Positions 17,245 through 26,967 are shown, numbered from the stretch's first letter. The stretch is DNA of 64,000 bases from Bradyrhizobium canariense (GCF_018130465.1 NZ_JAFCKJ010000004.1:310001-374000), one strand, 5' to 3'. Made by a program: numbers and translations. The notes: a model not told the origin generated them from the sequence alone.

Positions 17245-17997
17245 ATGACCAAGAAGCTCTCAGGCAAGGTTGCCCTCGTCACCGGCGGCTCGCGCGGTAT
17301 CGGCGCGGCCTCCGCCCGCGCACTCGCCGACGAAGGTGCGGACGTCGCCATCAGCTATGTCGCCTCGCCCGAAAAGGCGGAAGCGGTCGTCACTGAGCTG
17401 AAGGCCAAGGGCGTCAAGGCCCGCGCCTTCAAGGCCGACCAGGCCTCGGCCAAGGACGTGGCGCAGCTCGTCAACGACGTCGCAAAGGAGTTCGGCCATC
17501 TCGACATCCTCGTCAACAATGCCGGCGTCGCGAGCGGCGGCGCGATCGACGATGCCAATGCCGACACGGAAGCGCTGGTCCGACAGGATTCGATCAACGT
17601 GCATGGCGTGATCGCGGCGATCCGTGCCGCCTCGCAGTTGATGGGTGAAGGCGGCCGCATCGTCACCGTTGGTTCGATGCTTGCCGACCGCGCCTCGTTC
17701 CCGGGCCTTGCAGACTACGTCGCCACCAAGGCCGCCGTGGTCGGTTACACCAAGGGCGCAGCGCGCGACCTCGGCCCGCGCGGCATCACCGTGAATGTGG
17801 TGCAGCCCGGCTCGATCGACACCGACATGAACCCGAAGGACGGCGGCGAGTTCGCCGAGACCCAGCGCAAGCAGCACGCGCTGCAGCGCTTCGGCCGCCC
17901 CGAGGAAGTCGCGGCCGGCGTCGTCTTCCTCGCAAGCCCGGAAGCCTCCTTCGTCACCGGCACGGTGCTCAACGTCGACGGCGGTTTCGGCGCCTAG
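17245..17997 (+). CDS. SDR-family oxidoreductase
   Basis: A 250-residue classical short-chain dehydrogenase. The cofactor motif is TGGSRGIG at residues 13-20, NNAG follows, and the catalytic pair is Y158 and K162 (YVATK). It uses NAD(P)H to reduce or oxidise a carbonyl or alcohol, and the C-terminus TGTVLNVDGGFGA is typical. It is the first gene of a three-gene operon with a pirin and WrbA, spacings 33 and 49 nt, opposite a LysR gene. This set suggests a response to quinones or electrophiles. The exact substrate is unknown. Confidence 0.92.
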   Translation: MTKKLSGKVALVTGGSRGIGAASARALADEGADVAISYVASPEKAEAVVTELKAKGVKARAFKADQASAKDVAQLVNDVAKEFGHLDILVNNAGVASGGAIDDANADTEALVRQDSINVHGVIAAIRAASQLMGEGGRIVTVGSMLADRASFPGLADYVATKAAVVGYTKGAARDLGPRGITVNVVQPGSIDTDMNPKDGGEFAETQRKQHALQRFGRPEEVAAGVVFLASPEASFVTGTVLNVDGGFGA

Positions 17998-18030
17998 GCG
18001 CCACCCGTCCCAACATAAGGAATTACGCAG

Positions 18031-18729
18031 ATGATCGAACTCAGACCCTTCGCAAAGCTCGGCGGCGCCGATCACGGCTGGCTCAACGCCAAGCATCATT
18101 TCTCCTTCGCAAGCCATTATGACCCCGACAACATGGGTCACGGCGCCTTGCGGGTGTGGAACGACGACGAGATCGCGCCGAACACCGGCTTTCCCGCCCA
18201 TCCCCACGCCAACATGGAGATCATCACCTATGTGCGCGAAGGCGCGATCACCCATCAGGACAACCTCGGCAACGCGGGGCGGACTAAGGCGGGCGACGTG
18301 CAGGTGATGAGCGCCGGCAGCGGCATCCGCCACTCGGAGTACAATCTCGAGCCGACCAAGACTCGCATCTTCCAGATCTGGATCGAGCCGACCGCGCGCG
18401 GGGGGCAGCCGACCTGGGGCTCGAAGCCGTTTCCGAAAGGAGACCGCTCCGGCAAGCTCGTCACCATCGCGAGCGGCTTCGAGGATGACACGGACGCGCT
18501 GCCGATCCGCGCCGATGCGCGGGTGCTCGCCACCACACTGAAGGCGGGCGAGAGCGCGGAGTACGTGCCGCACAAGTCGCGGCACCTCTACCTCGTGCCC
18601 GCAGCGGGTTCAGTCGAGGTCAACGGCGTGCGCGTCAATGCCCGCGACGGCGCCGCGATCCGCGACGAGGACAGGCTGAAGATCACCGCTCTGGAAGACA
18701 CCGAGCTCGTGCTCGTCGACGCGGCGTAA
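18031..18729 (+). CDS. Pirin family protein
   Basis: A 232-residue bicupin. The N-terminal cupin carries the metal set in [16 protein letters not shown] and the later conserved H/E, and GIRHSEYN follows. Bacterial pirins of this type can have quercetin 2,3-dioxygenase activity or act as redox-sensing partners. The C-terminal cupin is complete. AAGGAA lies a few nucleotides ahead of the ATG. It is the middle gene between the SDR and wrbA, consistent with a flavonoid- or quinone-related operon. Confidence 0.92.
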   Translation: MIELRPFAKLGGADHGWLNAKHHFSFASHYDPDNMGHGALRVWNDDEIAPNTGFPAHPHANMEIITYVREGAITHQDNLGNAGRTKAGDVQVMSAGSGIRHSEYNLEPTKTRIFQIWIEPTARGGQPTWGSKPFPKGDRSGKLVTIASGFEDDTDALPIRADARVLATTLKAGESAEYVPHKSRHLYLVPAAGSVEVNGVRVNARDGAAIRDEDRLKITALEDTELVLVDAA

Positions 18730-18778
18730 GCGCCACTCTCACAGAGCAACTCTACTCATTATTCAATGGAGACCACCA

Positions 18779-19378
18779 ATGACCAAAGTTCTCGTCCTTT
18801 ATTACTCCGCCTATGGCCACATCGAAGCGATGGCCAATGCCGTTGCCGAAGGCGCGCGCGAAGCCGGCGCCACCGTCGACATCAAGCGCGTGCCTGAACT
18901 GGTGCCGGCCGAGGTCGCCAAGGCCTCCTATTACAAGGTCGATCAGGCCGCACCCGTCGCGACGATCGATGACCTCGCGAACTACGACGCGATCATCGTC
19001 GGCACCGGAACCCGCTTCGGCCGGATGGCCTCGCAGATGGCGAACTTCCTCGACCAGGCCGGGGGGCTCTGGGCCAAGGGCGCGCTGCACGGCAAGGTCG
19101 GCGGTGCCTTCACGTCGAGCGCGACCCAGCATGGGGGCCAGGAGACGACGCTGTTCTCGATCATCACCAACCTCCTGCATTTCGGCATGGTCGTGGTCGG
19201 CATGAACTACGGCTTTGCGGGCCAGATGAAGCTCGACGAGGTCACCGGCGGCGCGCCTTACGGCGCCACCACGATCACCGGCGGCGACGGCAGCCGGCAA
19301 CCCAGCGCCAACGAACTCGCCGGCGCACGCTATCAGGGCCGCCAGATCGCGGAGACCGCCAGGAAACTCCATGGCTGA
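18779..19378 (+). CDS. wrbA: NAD(P)H:quinone oxidoreductase, type IV (WrbA)
   Basis: A 199-residue flavodoxin-like FMN protein that reduces quinones by two electrons and avoids semiquinone formation. Signatures are [16 protein letters not shown] for the FMN phosphate loop, [13 protein letters not shown], and [12 protein letters not shown]. It is the last gene of the SDR-pirin-wrbA operon, with GGAG before the ATG. Its last codons lie within a 13-bp tandem duplication that repeats the stop codon. Confidence 0.95.
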   Translation: MTKVLVLYYSAYGHIEAMANAVAEGAREAGATVDIKRVPELVPAEVAKASYYKVDQAAPVATIDDLANYDAIIVGTGTRFGRMASQMANFLDQAGGLWAKGALHGKVGGAFTSSATQHGGQETTLFSIITNLLHFGMVVVGMNYGFAGQMKLDEVTGGAPYGATTITGGDGSRQPSANELAGARYQGRQIAETARKLHG

Positions 19379-19404
19379 ACTTCATGGCTGAACTTCACGG
19401 CTGA
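19370..19404 (+). repeat. 13-bp tandem repeat across the wrbA stop
   Basis: Two exact copies of CATGGCTGAACTT are followed by a partial third (CACGGCTGA). The first copy contains the last His-Gly codons and the stop of wrbA, and the others are downstream. It looks like slippage or a recent duplication and does not alter the protein. Confidence 0.85.
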
Positions 19405-19421
19405 TGCGAGGGGAGCGCCCG

Positions 19422-20567
19422 TCAGCGCGTCCCCTTGCCCAACGCCCGCGCCGCGACAGCGGCAAGCCTTGGATGGCGACGCAGGCCCTGCGCCGCGTGG
19501 TCACGCCACGCGAAGGGCATGCCGCGCCAGGACAGCGCGACGCTGACATCGGTCAGCGGCACCGGCTCGGCGCCGAAGCGGCGCTTGTAGTCCTGGTTGC
19601 CGATGCTGAGGTCGAAACGGCGCACGCCTTCCGCATGCAGCGCCGCCATGGTGCGCTCGGTCACGAGCAGCCCCGGCGAGCAGTTCGACCAGGAATCGCC
19701 GGCGTGGCTGATGCGCAGGAGAAAATAGGTCGCACCGAACCTGACACCGAGCGTGGTGGCCACGACGGCCTCGTCGCACACCAGAGCCGAAATGACGGCG
19801 TAACCGTCCGCGACACCCTGACGGGCGACCTCGCGATAGAACCGCGCATGGGTTTCGTCGTTGAGGACGAAGCGCGAACCCAGCTTTCGCATGCGCGTCT
19901 GCTGCTGGACATCCATCACGTCCAGCAGCTCGCGCGCACGTGCAACATCAGTGGCGATCTCGAATCGCGCGCCGGCATGACGGCTGAAGACGCGCCAGCA
20001 GCGTGGCATCTGCATGCGCTTGATCGAGGCCTGGTAGTCTTCATAGTCGTCGCCCGTCAGCACGAGGTTGCCGTTGAGCGAGCAGGATCCGATCCGGCCG
20101 AGCGACACCAGCGGGTTCGGGTTGCCGTCGACATGGGCCGGCATTTTCTTCAGGCGCAGCAGATCGAAGCCGTCCGGCAATGCGCGCAATGCCTCGATCA
20201 GCGCCTTGCCGATCGCATCCGCCGCCGCCGCGTCCAAGGCGTCATCGAGCAGCAGGATCGGCGCGTTGTTGTCGGAGACGCCGAGGTCGGCGAATTCGAC
20301 GATGCGGATGCCGCGCCTGAGGTGGCTGATCATGGGCACCATCGCGATGTCCCTGCCGGTCGTGGCATCGGAGATCAATGCAATCAGCGGCGCGAGGTCG
20401 TGAAACGCTTCGTACCAGGCGCCGAGCCAGTAGCCATGCTGGAATGCAGTGCGATGGCCTGCGTTCAGGTGCGATGCGGCCTGCTGCCAGTCACGCACGA
20501 AATCGACCGCGATTCCCGACGTACTGGACACAAGACCATCTGGTTGCTCGACGCTGACGAACGTCAT
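19422..20567 (-). CDS. GNAT family N-acetyltransferase (BioF2/CelD-like), exopolysaccharide-associated
   Basis: A 381-residue protein of the Acetyltransf_6 (BioF2-like) group, which includes proteins linked to cellulose and exopolysaccharide synthesis. Features are FQHGYWLGAWYEAF near residue 43, DLLRLKKMPAHV in the middle, and FDLSIGNQDYKRRFG near residue 320. It has no signal peptide or membrane segment. Its likely role is acylation of a sugar precursor or polymer unit. The basis is family knowledge and position at the edge of an EPS cluster. The ribosome site is weak, so the start is not certain. Confidence 0.8.
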   Translation of the reverse strand: MTFVSVEQPDGLVSSTSGIAVDFVRDWQQAASHLNAGHRTAFQHGYWLGAWYEAFHDLAPLIALISDATTGRDIAMVPMISHLRRGIRIVEFADLGVSDNNAPILLLDDALDAAAADAIGKALIEALRALPDGFDLLRLKKMPAHVDGNPNPLVSLGRIGSCSLNGNLVLTGDDYEDYQASIKRMQMPRCWRVFSRHAGARFEIATDVARARELLDVMDVQQQTRMRKLGSRFVLNDETHARFYREVARQGVADGYAVISALVCDEAVVATTLGVRFGATYFLLRISHAGDSWSNCSPGLLVTERTMAALHAEGVRRFDLSIGNQDYKRRFGAEPVPLTDVSVALSWRGMPFAWRDHAAQGLRRHPRLAAVAARALGKGTR

Positions 20568-20688
20568 CCGCGGTGCTTACGGTTACTGAATGTGTCAGGA
20601 TAGATTATGTTTTGTCGCAGACCACAAGCGACGTCACTGCTTATCGTTAAGCCGATACCACTGCAGCCGGGTCGGTTGCGACAAGATG

Positions 20689-22041
20689 TCAGGTTTCAGG
20701 TTCCATTTGCGCGACGCATTGGAACCTGGCCAGGAAGTGCAGGCCGGCCGCGGCGACAGCGAACATGAACCAGATTGGATTCTGCCGTTCAAGCAGGAAG
20801 GTCTCGGTGGCCCCGTAATACAGGCCGAACAGCCACACGGTCAGGAACAGCTTTGCCAACGCACCGCTGCTATTGTGAGTCCGGGCCGCCTGGAAATTGC
20901 TGAGCGGCGCGAGCACGAAGACGAGGATCACGAGCACGAGACCCGGCAGGCCGATGGTGACCGCGAGGTCGAGATAGCTGTTGTGGCTGTGCGCCGCGCT
21001 CGTCGCCCATTCGGCGCCCTGGGCGGTCTGCCGCGCGGTCACGTCGTCCCAGAACGCGGCGTAGCCGTGACCGATGATCGGCTTCTCGGCGACGGCTGCG
21101 AGCGCGAACTCCCAGATGGCGGAACGGCCGGTGAAGGTGGGATCGAGCGGAAGCAGCCGCGTCATCGCTCCGAGCGCCGGGCTCAAGACGCTGCCGACCG
21201 TCAGCAGGTTCATCACGATCAGCGGCACGAAGCAGATGATCCGCTTCAGCCACAGGCTTGGCGTGACACAGACCAGCGAGGCGAGCGCGTAGATCGCAAG
21301 GCACAGCACCGACGACGTCTTGCCGCCGGTGAAGATCAGGAAGATTCCGGCCAGCGCGGCGATCGCGGGGCCCATCACGAACGAGCCTACGGCAGACAGG
21401 TAAATGCCGACATAGACCAGGATGGTCATCACGGGCGAGGCAATGTTCTTGTGGCCAAAGCTGCCGCGCCAGTCGCCGGCCAGCTGCGGCTCGGTGACGT
21501 CGAGTGCGGCGTGGATCGAATATTGCGGCGCCATGAAGACGCCGAGATAGCAGAGCGCGAGCAGTACGAGCGCGGCGCCGCCGAGGCACAGGTTGAAGCC
21601 GCGCTGCGTCGGCGGCAGCAATGGCAACAGCACCGCGAGCGACATCACGCTGGCTGCGAGCACGAAGCGCTGCATCGACACTCCGCGGTTCTCGGAGAAG
21701 ACGATGTTGATCAACAGCCAGCCGACCAAACAGAGATGCAGCGGCGTCACCAGGGTCTTCAGCGCGGGCGCATCCGTTGCGGCGACCAACAGTACCGCGA
21801 CCGCAGCCAGCAGGCCCCAGGAGACATAGGTGAGCGCCATTCGTCCGCCGACCACGGTGGCGACATCCTCGCTGCGCAGGTCCGGAAACGGATCGAGCGT
21901 CACCAGCACGAGGAGCAGCGCTGCGATTGCGACGAGGCAGCGCGCCGCCCGCGCGGCGTTGACCCCCGCAAGCCCATCGCGCAGGACGTAGCCGAACGAT
22001 CGGGCCTGCACGTCGGTCATGTCAGTGGCGCTGTGATCCAT
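20689..22041 (-). CDS. O-antigen ligase / exopolysaccharide polymerase-like membrane protein
   Basis: A 450-residue polytopic inner-membrane protein with about ten to twelve hydrophobic segments. The central periplasmic-loop signature TGRSAIWEFALAAVAEKPI, GHGYAAFW and AHSHNSYLDL matches the Wzy_C/O-antigen ligase superfamily, which includes WaaL, Wzy and ExoQ. Since an ExoP-like protein, glycosyltransferases and an epimerase lie nearby, polymerisation of an EPS repeat unit is more likely than LPS ligation, but sequence alone does not decide. The acetyltransferase gene follows 121 nt downstream on the same strand. Confidence 0.85.
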   Translation of the reverse strand: MDHSATDMTDVQARSFGYVLRDGLAGVNAARAARCLVAIAALLLVLVTLDPFPDLRSEDVATVVGGRMALTYVSWGLLAAVAVLLVAATDAPALKTLVTPLHLCLVGWLLINIVFSENRGVSMQRFVLAASVMSLAVLLPLLPPTQRGFNLCLGGAALVLLALCYLGVFMAPQYSIHAALDVTEPQLAGDWRGSFGHKNIASPVMTILVYVGIYLSAVGSFVMGPAIAALAGIFLIFTGGKTSSVLCLAIYALASLVCVTPSLWLKRIICFVPLIVMNLLTVGSVLSPALGAMTRLLPLDPTFTGRSAIWEFALAAVAEKPIIGHGYAAFWDDVTARQTAQGAEWATSAAHSHNSYLDLAVTIGLPGLVLVILVFVLAPLSNFQAARTHNSSGALAKLFLTVWLFGLYYGATETFLLERQNPIWFMFAVAAAGLHFLARFQCVAQMEPET

Positions 22042-22081
22042 GGCTCGAGGCTGGTGGTGAAGCCGGGGGAAGCTCCAAGTC

Positions 22082-23158
22082 TTAGCCGATCCCTGTTAAG
22101 CATCCGTCAACCACTACACCGGCGCTCTGCGGCACCGCCTGCTGCCGCACGATGCTCCGCGCGATCTCGTAATATTGAAGCGCGCGCTGTTCCAGCGTGA
22201 GATTGTCGAGCACGAAACCGCGCGGATCGAACGTATCGGCGGCGCACCCGGCCCAGAAATCGTCCCAGCCCGCCTCGAACCCCGCGATGTCGGCGAACTT
22301 GGCGCCGCAACGATCGTCCCAGTACGGCACCGACGACACCGGCGCGAACTGGACGCGATGCGGATAATAATCGGGGTCCCGCCAGGGGCCGCCGGGATCC
22401 CAGGCGAGCACCGGCACGCCGCAAGACAACGCCTGCTGATAGGCAATGCCCTGGCTCTCGTTCTGGCACAGGAAGATCATCGCACGCGAACGCGCGAGCG
22501 CGGCCTGATAGTCTTCTTCCTTGTAACCGCCGTAACGCAGTTCCGTGAACGAGCGGCCCTCTTTGGTGAGCCGGGCGCGGACGGGTTCGATCAGCTCCGG
22601 CGCATAGCGCTCGCGGTCCCAGTGGACCTTGTCGTAGATCAGGACGTCGACGGTCTTTTGCGACGTCAGCGACGGCGCCCAGAGATCCGTGTCGATGCCG
22701 ACCGGCCAGGCCTCCGTGTCCGGCCAATGCGACCGATACATGTCGGCGTACCACGGGCCGGGCACCACGACCCTCTTGACCGGCAGGCGCCTGAACAGGT
22801 CGGGATCGTCGAGCGGATGATTGTGGGCGGCGACGCCGAGCAGGATCGGATTTTTCCAGGCAAACTTGTCGAGCAGGAAGGTGCGGCCGATGATGCAGGC
22901 GAGCTCGCCCGGATGCTGCGCGATGTAGCCATAGTCGTTGACGCGATAGCGGATACCAAGCCGGTCGAGCCCCGCACAGAGATTCAGGAACACGCGGAGC
23001 TGCCCGCTCATGCGCGGCTCACCGAGCAGCATGCGGCGCGCCATGCGCCGCAGATGCCGGTCGCCGGGAAACCAGCGATCGTCCTTGTCCTCGTAGAACA
23101 GGTTGAGGACCATGTCGTCGGGATCGTAGTCGAATGTCTTTGCGGGCACTGGGTCCAT
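22082..23158 (-). CDS. Glycosyltransferase (GT-B type, family 1-like)
   Basis: A protein of about 358 residues with a GT-B-like C-terminal half: LIYDKVHWDRE, then the donor-binding stretch ARSRAMIFLCQNESQGIAYQ and SCGVPVLAWDPGGPW, which resembles the E-x7-E region of family 4/1 transferases. The N-terminal half (MVLNLFYEDKDDRWFPGDRH) is a polysaccharide-cluster type. Several starts are possible: ATG at 23158 (used here) or 23179, or GTG at 23221; none has a clear ribosome site. It precedes the polymerase gene by 40 nt on the same strand and probably adds a sugar to the EPS unit. Confidence 0.8.
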   Translation of the reverse strand: MDPVPAKTFDYDPDDMVLNLFYEDKDDRWFPGDRHLRRMARRMLLGEPRMSGQLRVFLNLCAGLDRLGIRYRVNDYGYIAQHPGELACIIGRTFLLDKFAWKNPILLGVAAHNHPLDDPDLFRRLPVKRVVVPGPWYADMYRSHWPDTEAWPVGIDTDLWAPSLTSQKTVDVLIYDKVHWDRERYAPELIEPVRARLTKEGRSFTELRYGGYKEEDYQAALARSRAMIFLCQNESQGIAYQQALSCGVPVLAWDPGGPWRDPDYYPHRVQFAPVSSVPYWDDRCGAKFADIAGFEAGWDDFWAGCAADTFDPRGFVLDNLTLEQRALQYYEIARSIVRQQAVPQSAGVVVDGCLTGIG

Positions 23159-23394
23159 CCGCGGCGGTCCAGTGCGCATTCTCGCATGGGACCGGCTGTC
23201 GCACTCTTCCAAATTTGCCACAGGCTTAATGCCGGCGGCTTAACGCTAATCTACGAAAGCGGCGCTACGCCGGCCTTCGCGGCGACGATTTTGACCGCAA
23301 TACGAGTATCATTCGCGACGGCGAAGGTTGCGATATCGCATTGCCAATTCGCAGACGCGCCCTGGTTAACAGACCCTTAAAGGCGAGCCGTAGC

Positions 23395-24381
23395 TTGATT
23401 ACCGCCGACGAAATTCTCGATTTGCCGGCCACATCGCGCGTCGTTCCGGCGGCGCGCCTTCCGCTGCAGGTCGGCTCAACCACATCGGTGTCCGTCGTCA
23501 TTCCGGCCAAGAATGTTGCGGCCTATGTCGGCGAAACCCTCGCCAGCGCACTGGCGCAGGCCGAGGTCACCGAAGTCATCGTCGTGGACGACGGCTCGAC
23601 CGACGACACCACCGCCATCGTCCGTGCCATTCGTGACCCGCGACTGCGCCTGATGACCAACGGCGCCGCCGGCGTATCGGCAGCGCGCAATCTCGGCGCG
23701 CAGCACGCGAGCGGCCAATGGCTGCTCTTCCTCGACGCCGACGATCGCCTGCGGCCCGGCGCGGTCGCGTCGCTGCTGGCGGCTGCGCGCGGTGCGCCGC
23801 GAGCGGTTCTCGTCTACGGCGACTACAACACGATCGACAGCGAGGGACGGCAGATCGGCCGTCGGGATCTGCTGAAAGGACGCCGCAAACCGTCCGGCGA
23901 CGTGCTGGCGCGGCTCGCGGCCGGCAATTTCATCGTCAATGGCGGCATTGCGCTCGCGCGTGCAGAGGCTTTCCGCGCCATCGGCGGCTTCGACGTCTCG
24001 CTCAGATATTGCGAGGACTGGCACTGCTGGTGCCGTCTTGCCGCGATCGGCGAATTCGAATTTGCGCCGAACCTTCTGCTCGACTACCGCCTGCACACGG
24101 CCAACACCATGAACGCGGCGGTGCGGACGCCACAGGATTTCTTCCCGGCGATCGCGCGGGTGTTCGACGACGGGCTGATCATGGCACGACTGCCCGCGGG
24201 CATGGCAGCCGGGCTGCGCCAGGCCGCCGAGGTTCATCTCGTCACGTATTCGGCGATGCAAGCGGTCCGCTTCGGCAGATATCGCCAGGCCCTCGCCTAT
24301 CTGGGGATGGTCGGGCGCCGCTCGCTCAAATCGCTGCCGCGCTCCGCGGTCAGGGTCGCCCTCGCCTGCTTTGGCATTTAG
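23395..24381 (+). CDS. Family 2 glycosyltransferase
   Basis: A GT-A fold glycosyltransferase of about 328 residues. The family 2 signatures are clear: VSVVIPAKNVAAYVGETL, VIVVDDGSTDDT, GVSAARNLGA and the metal-binding FLDADDRL. A C-terminal extension follows the catalytic domain, with YCEDWHCWCRLA for the acceptor side. The start is unsure: a TTG at 23395 with GGCGAG 7 nt ahead is used, and a TTG 54 nt earlier would extend it by 18 residues. The gene is divergent from the GT-B gene and convergent with a second family 2 transferase. Confidence 0.85.
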   Translation: MITADEILDLPATSRVVPAARLPLQVGSTTSVSVVIPAKNVAAYVGETLASALAQAEVTEVIVVDDGSTDDTTAIVRAIRDPRLRLMTNGAAGVSAARNLGAQHASGQWLLFLDADDRLRPGAVASLLAAARGAPRAVLVYGDYNTIDSEGRQIGRRDLLKGRRKPSGDVLARLAAGNFIVNGGIALARAEAFRAIGGFDVSLRYCEDWHCWCRLAAIGEFEFAPNLLLDYRLHTANTMNAAVRTPQDFFPAIARVFDDGLIMARLPAGMAAGLRQAAEVHLVTYSAMQAVRFGRYRQALAYLGMVGRRSLKSLPRSAVRVALACFGI

Positions 24382-24382
24382 G

Positions 24383-24427
24383 GCATGATCCGGAAAAGTG
24401 TGCAGCGGTTTTCCGAAGAGATCATGC
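24383..24427. repeat. Intergenic inverted repeat between convergent glycosyltransferases
   Basis: Nested arms GCATGATC/GATCATGC and CGGAAAA/TTTTCCG surround GTGTGCAGCGG. It lies directly after one stop codon and before the convergent gene. I recognise it as a dispersed palindromic element frequent in Bradyrhizobium. It may act as a bidirectional terminator here. Recognition of the family is from memory. Confidence 0.7.
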
Positions 24428-24453
24428 TCAAACAATAACGAGCCACCTCGGCG

Positions 24454-25482
24454 TCAGGACACGATCTTCGAGGCCTTATAGGGTTTCGGCTCGATGCCGA
24501 ACGCGGCGAGCACCGAGCCGAGCGCGACCATCACGGGATGCATCGCGACGACGGCCTTCGACGATTTCAGCAGACCGGCTCCGCGTACCAGCGACAGCGG
24601 CAACCTTGCGAGCATCTGCGCGAACACCCACACGCGCGCGGCTGCGCCCTGCGCGGCCTTGGACTGCACACGATAGTTGATCGCTCCGATGCGCAAGCCT
24701 CGCTTCACGATCCAGCCGAGGCTGGTGCGGCTTTGCGGCACCGTCTCGGTGATGACCGCCTCTGCCGTCCAGTGGAACGTCATGCCTGCATCGCGGCACC
24801 GCACGAAGAAATCGCAGTCGCCGCCCCCGAGGAAGTTGAAGCGCGGGTCGAAGGCGGGACGGGCGAACCTCTCGAACGCCACACGCGTGATCAGGCAATT
24901 GCCGCAGCCATAGATCAGGGGCACCGCGCCGCTGTAATCATAGGCGGGACAGAAAACGGGGTGACGCGAAAGCCAGGGCATACTGTCGTCCTCGAAGACC
25001 GGCAGCACCGGCCCGCCGACCACATCGGCGCCGGTCGCCTCCGCGGTGCGAACCATCAGCTCGAGCCAATCGGGCGAAGCGATCTCGTCGTCGTCGATCA
25101 TCAGGAAGCGGGTCGCGGCGGGAAACAGCGCCAGCGCCGTCTCGAACGCGGCGTTGATCGCCTGGACGTTGCCTTGCCGTTTTTCGACCAGGCAGACGCC
25201 CTGAAGCCTGCCATCGGCGAGATACTCCGCGGCCACCGGTGCGCTTTCGCGCCGTACCGCGTCGTTCTCGACCATGACGACGGCGAAGGAGCGCGGGGTG
25301 CGCTGGCTGGCGAGCGAGTCCAGCGTCAACCGCAGGTGCGGCGGGCGGCGGAAGCAGGGGATGCAGACGACGATACCAACCGACAGGTCGATAATTCGGG
25401 AGCTCGCCGCGATCTCCCGGTTGGGATCGCGCACGGCATCCGAGATGCGCGTGGCGGACAGGTCTGTCGGGATCAATGTCAT
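24454..25482 (-). CDS. Family 2 glycosyltransferase (ExoM-like)
   Basis: A 342-residue GT-A glycosyltransferase. Features in order are VGIVVCIPCFRRPPHLRLTL, the lone KRQGNVQAIN, the metal-binding LMIDDDE near residue 127, and FLGGGDCDFFVRCRDAG. The end contains a hydrophobic helix. The arrangement resembles the rhizobial exopolysaccharide transferases. It faces a methyltransferase gene across a 393-nt divergent region. The sugar donor is not predictable. Confidence 0.87.
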   Translation of the reverse strand: MTLIPTDLSATRISDAVRDPNREIAASSRIIDLSVGIVVCIPCFRRPPHLRLTLDSLASQRTPRSFAVVMVENDAVRRESAPVAAEYLADGRLQGVCLVEKRQGNVQAINAAFETALALFPAATRFLMIDDDEIASPDWLELMVRTAEATGADVVGGPVLPVFEDDSMPWLSRHPVFCPAYDYSGAVPLIYGCGNCLITRVAFERFARPAFDPRFNFLGGGDCDFFVRCRDAGMTFHWTAEAVITETVPQSRTSLGWIVKRGLRIGAINYRVQSKAAQGAAARVWVFAQMLARLPLSLVRGAGLLKSSKAVVAMHPVMVALGSVLAAFGIEPKPYKASKIVS

Positions 25483-25875
25483 GACGCTCTAGATGTCCGA
25501 GATAGATTGAAAAAGCCCTGCTTCGATCCCAGGAATCGGCGCCGTCCCACGACGGCACATCGCCGCGGGACGGGCACGTCCCAAAATGAGCGGCCGGCCC
25601 GAGGCTCGCGACGGCGCCACACCGCCGATTTTCCGCCATCCATACGCTTAACCGCTTTCGCGTGTTTCTGCTGCGATACCTTGCGCGCGTGATACTGCAA
25701 TTCGCGGTCCACCGTGCCGACGGCGGCTAGCGCGGACGATGCCGTAGTTAACGCACATGTTCATTAACCCGTCCGTAAGCACCGCGACGGGTGAAGCGTC
25801 GCGGCATCGGATTTGCTCTACGGGCACACGAGATTTTTCCTGTAAATTTAAGTCGAACAAGCGCGGTCAGAAAAT
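25483..25875. other. 393-nt divergent intergenic region in the EPS cluster
   Basis: No gene is supported. The part nearest the methyltransferase is AT-richer than its surroundings (GAGATTTTTCCTGTAAATTT) and holds TTAACGCACATG and TTCATTAACCCG further back, which are plausible promoter or regulator sites. No convincing sigma-70 pair, riboswitch or RNA was identified. Confidence 0.5.
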
Positions 25876-26676
25876 ATGAACAAGCCAGCCACGATCGATT
25901 TCGCGACAACCACGGCGATCCAAATTCCCGCGGCCATTGCCCACACTCAGGCGCTGCACGATCTCGTCCCCGGCGAAGCCCGCGACAGCCTGCTCGCCGT
26001 CCACGACGTCCTGCGCCGCGAACTGCCACAGGGCCAGCTCGCCACCTATGAAGCCGGCGGCGGCTCGTGCAGCGTTCTGCCACCGGAATTGCTGAGCCGC
26101 AGCAAGGTCACCGTCGTCGACATCGACGAGGACCAGGTCCGCAACAACAGCTATGCTGACGAAGCGATCCTCGGCGACGTCCAGACCTACCGCTTCGGGC
26201 GCGAGACCTTCGATCTGGTGATCTGCTACAACGTGATCGAACATCTTCCCAACGTCGACGCCGCACTGCTGAATTTCCGCGATGCACTCAAGCGCGGCGG
26301 CATGATCCTGATCGGCGCGCCCAATCCGCGCTCGCTGTCCGGGGTCGTCACCAAATACTCGCCGCACTGGTTCCACGTCTGGTTCTACCGGCACATTCGA
26401 GGCATCAAGGATGCCGGCTTGCCGGGCGAGCCGCCGTTCCCGACCTTCTTCCATCCTCTGGTGTCGCTGCCGAGGCTCGAAGCGTTCGCCGCCGCCAACG
26501 GCCTCGAGATGATCTACCGCCGTGAGGTCGAGAGCCCGCGCTATCCCGAGATGCGCCGGCGCAAGCCGCTGTTCGCAGCCCTCGTCGACGCCGGCGCCGC
26601 CGTGCTCAACGCCGTGCTTCCGCGCGGGACCGACGTCCGCCGCGGCGACTATCATGTCATCCTGCGGAAAAGCTGA
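25876..26676 (+). CDS. Class I SAM-dependent methyltransferase
   Basis: A 266-residue Rossmann-fold methyltransferase of the Methyltransf_11/23 kind. The SAM-binding motif I is degenerate in look (TYEAGGGSCSVLP), followed by VVDIDEDQV for motif Ib and FDLVICYNVIEHLPN for motif IV, with MILIGAPNPRSL later. Its position, 291 nt ahead of the ExoP-like gene on the same strand, points to methylation of an EPS sugar or of an intermediate. No strong ribosome site precedes the ATG. Confidence 0.87.
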   Translation: MNKPATIDFATTTAIQIPAAIAHTQALHDLVPGEARDSLLAVHDVLRRELPQGQLATYEAGGGSCSVLPPELLSRSKVTVVDIDEDQVRNNSYADEAILGDVQTYRFGRETFDLVICYNVIEHLPNVDAALLNFRDALKRGGMILIGAPNPRSLSGVVTKYSPHWFHVWFYRHIRGIKDAGLPGEPPFPTFFHPLVSLPRLEAFAAANGLEMIYRREVESPRYPEMRRRKPLFAALVDAGAAVLNAVLPRGTDVRRGDYHVILRKS

Positions 26677-26967
26677 CGGCCATGGTGCGCGCGCGGCCGA
26701 TCGCAAGACGAGCGAAGCCTCGCGGCCACGCCGCACGCGGTAACGAACCGTTAATCTCTGAAAGACCCCGCCATCGCACGCGTCACGGCGACGCGTCGAA
26801 GAGTGGCATGCGCTTAAACGCTTTGTTTGCCATTTCGGTGAATAGTCCCTCAATGAGTATGGTTAATTTTCCCTGTTGCGTTGATTGGGCACCTATATCT
26901 GAGGTGCGTGGCGTAGAGCGAAGAGTAACCCCTCAGCACGCGACAATTGGAATGAAAGCTGGGGATC

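Noticed and set aside
20590-22200. 536-residue plus-strand reading frame
   Set aside because: It is opposite the polymerase-like membrane protein and has low-complexity charged sequence.
26800-26840. Possible sigma-54 promoter (GTGGCATGCGC) ahead of the co-polymerase gene
   Set aside because: The GC element expected 10-11 nt further on is missing, so the match is partial.
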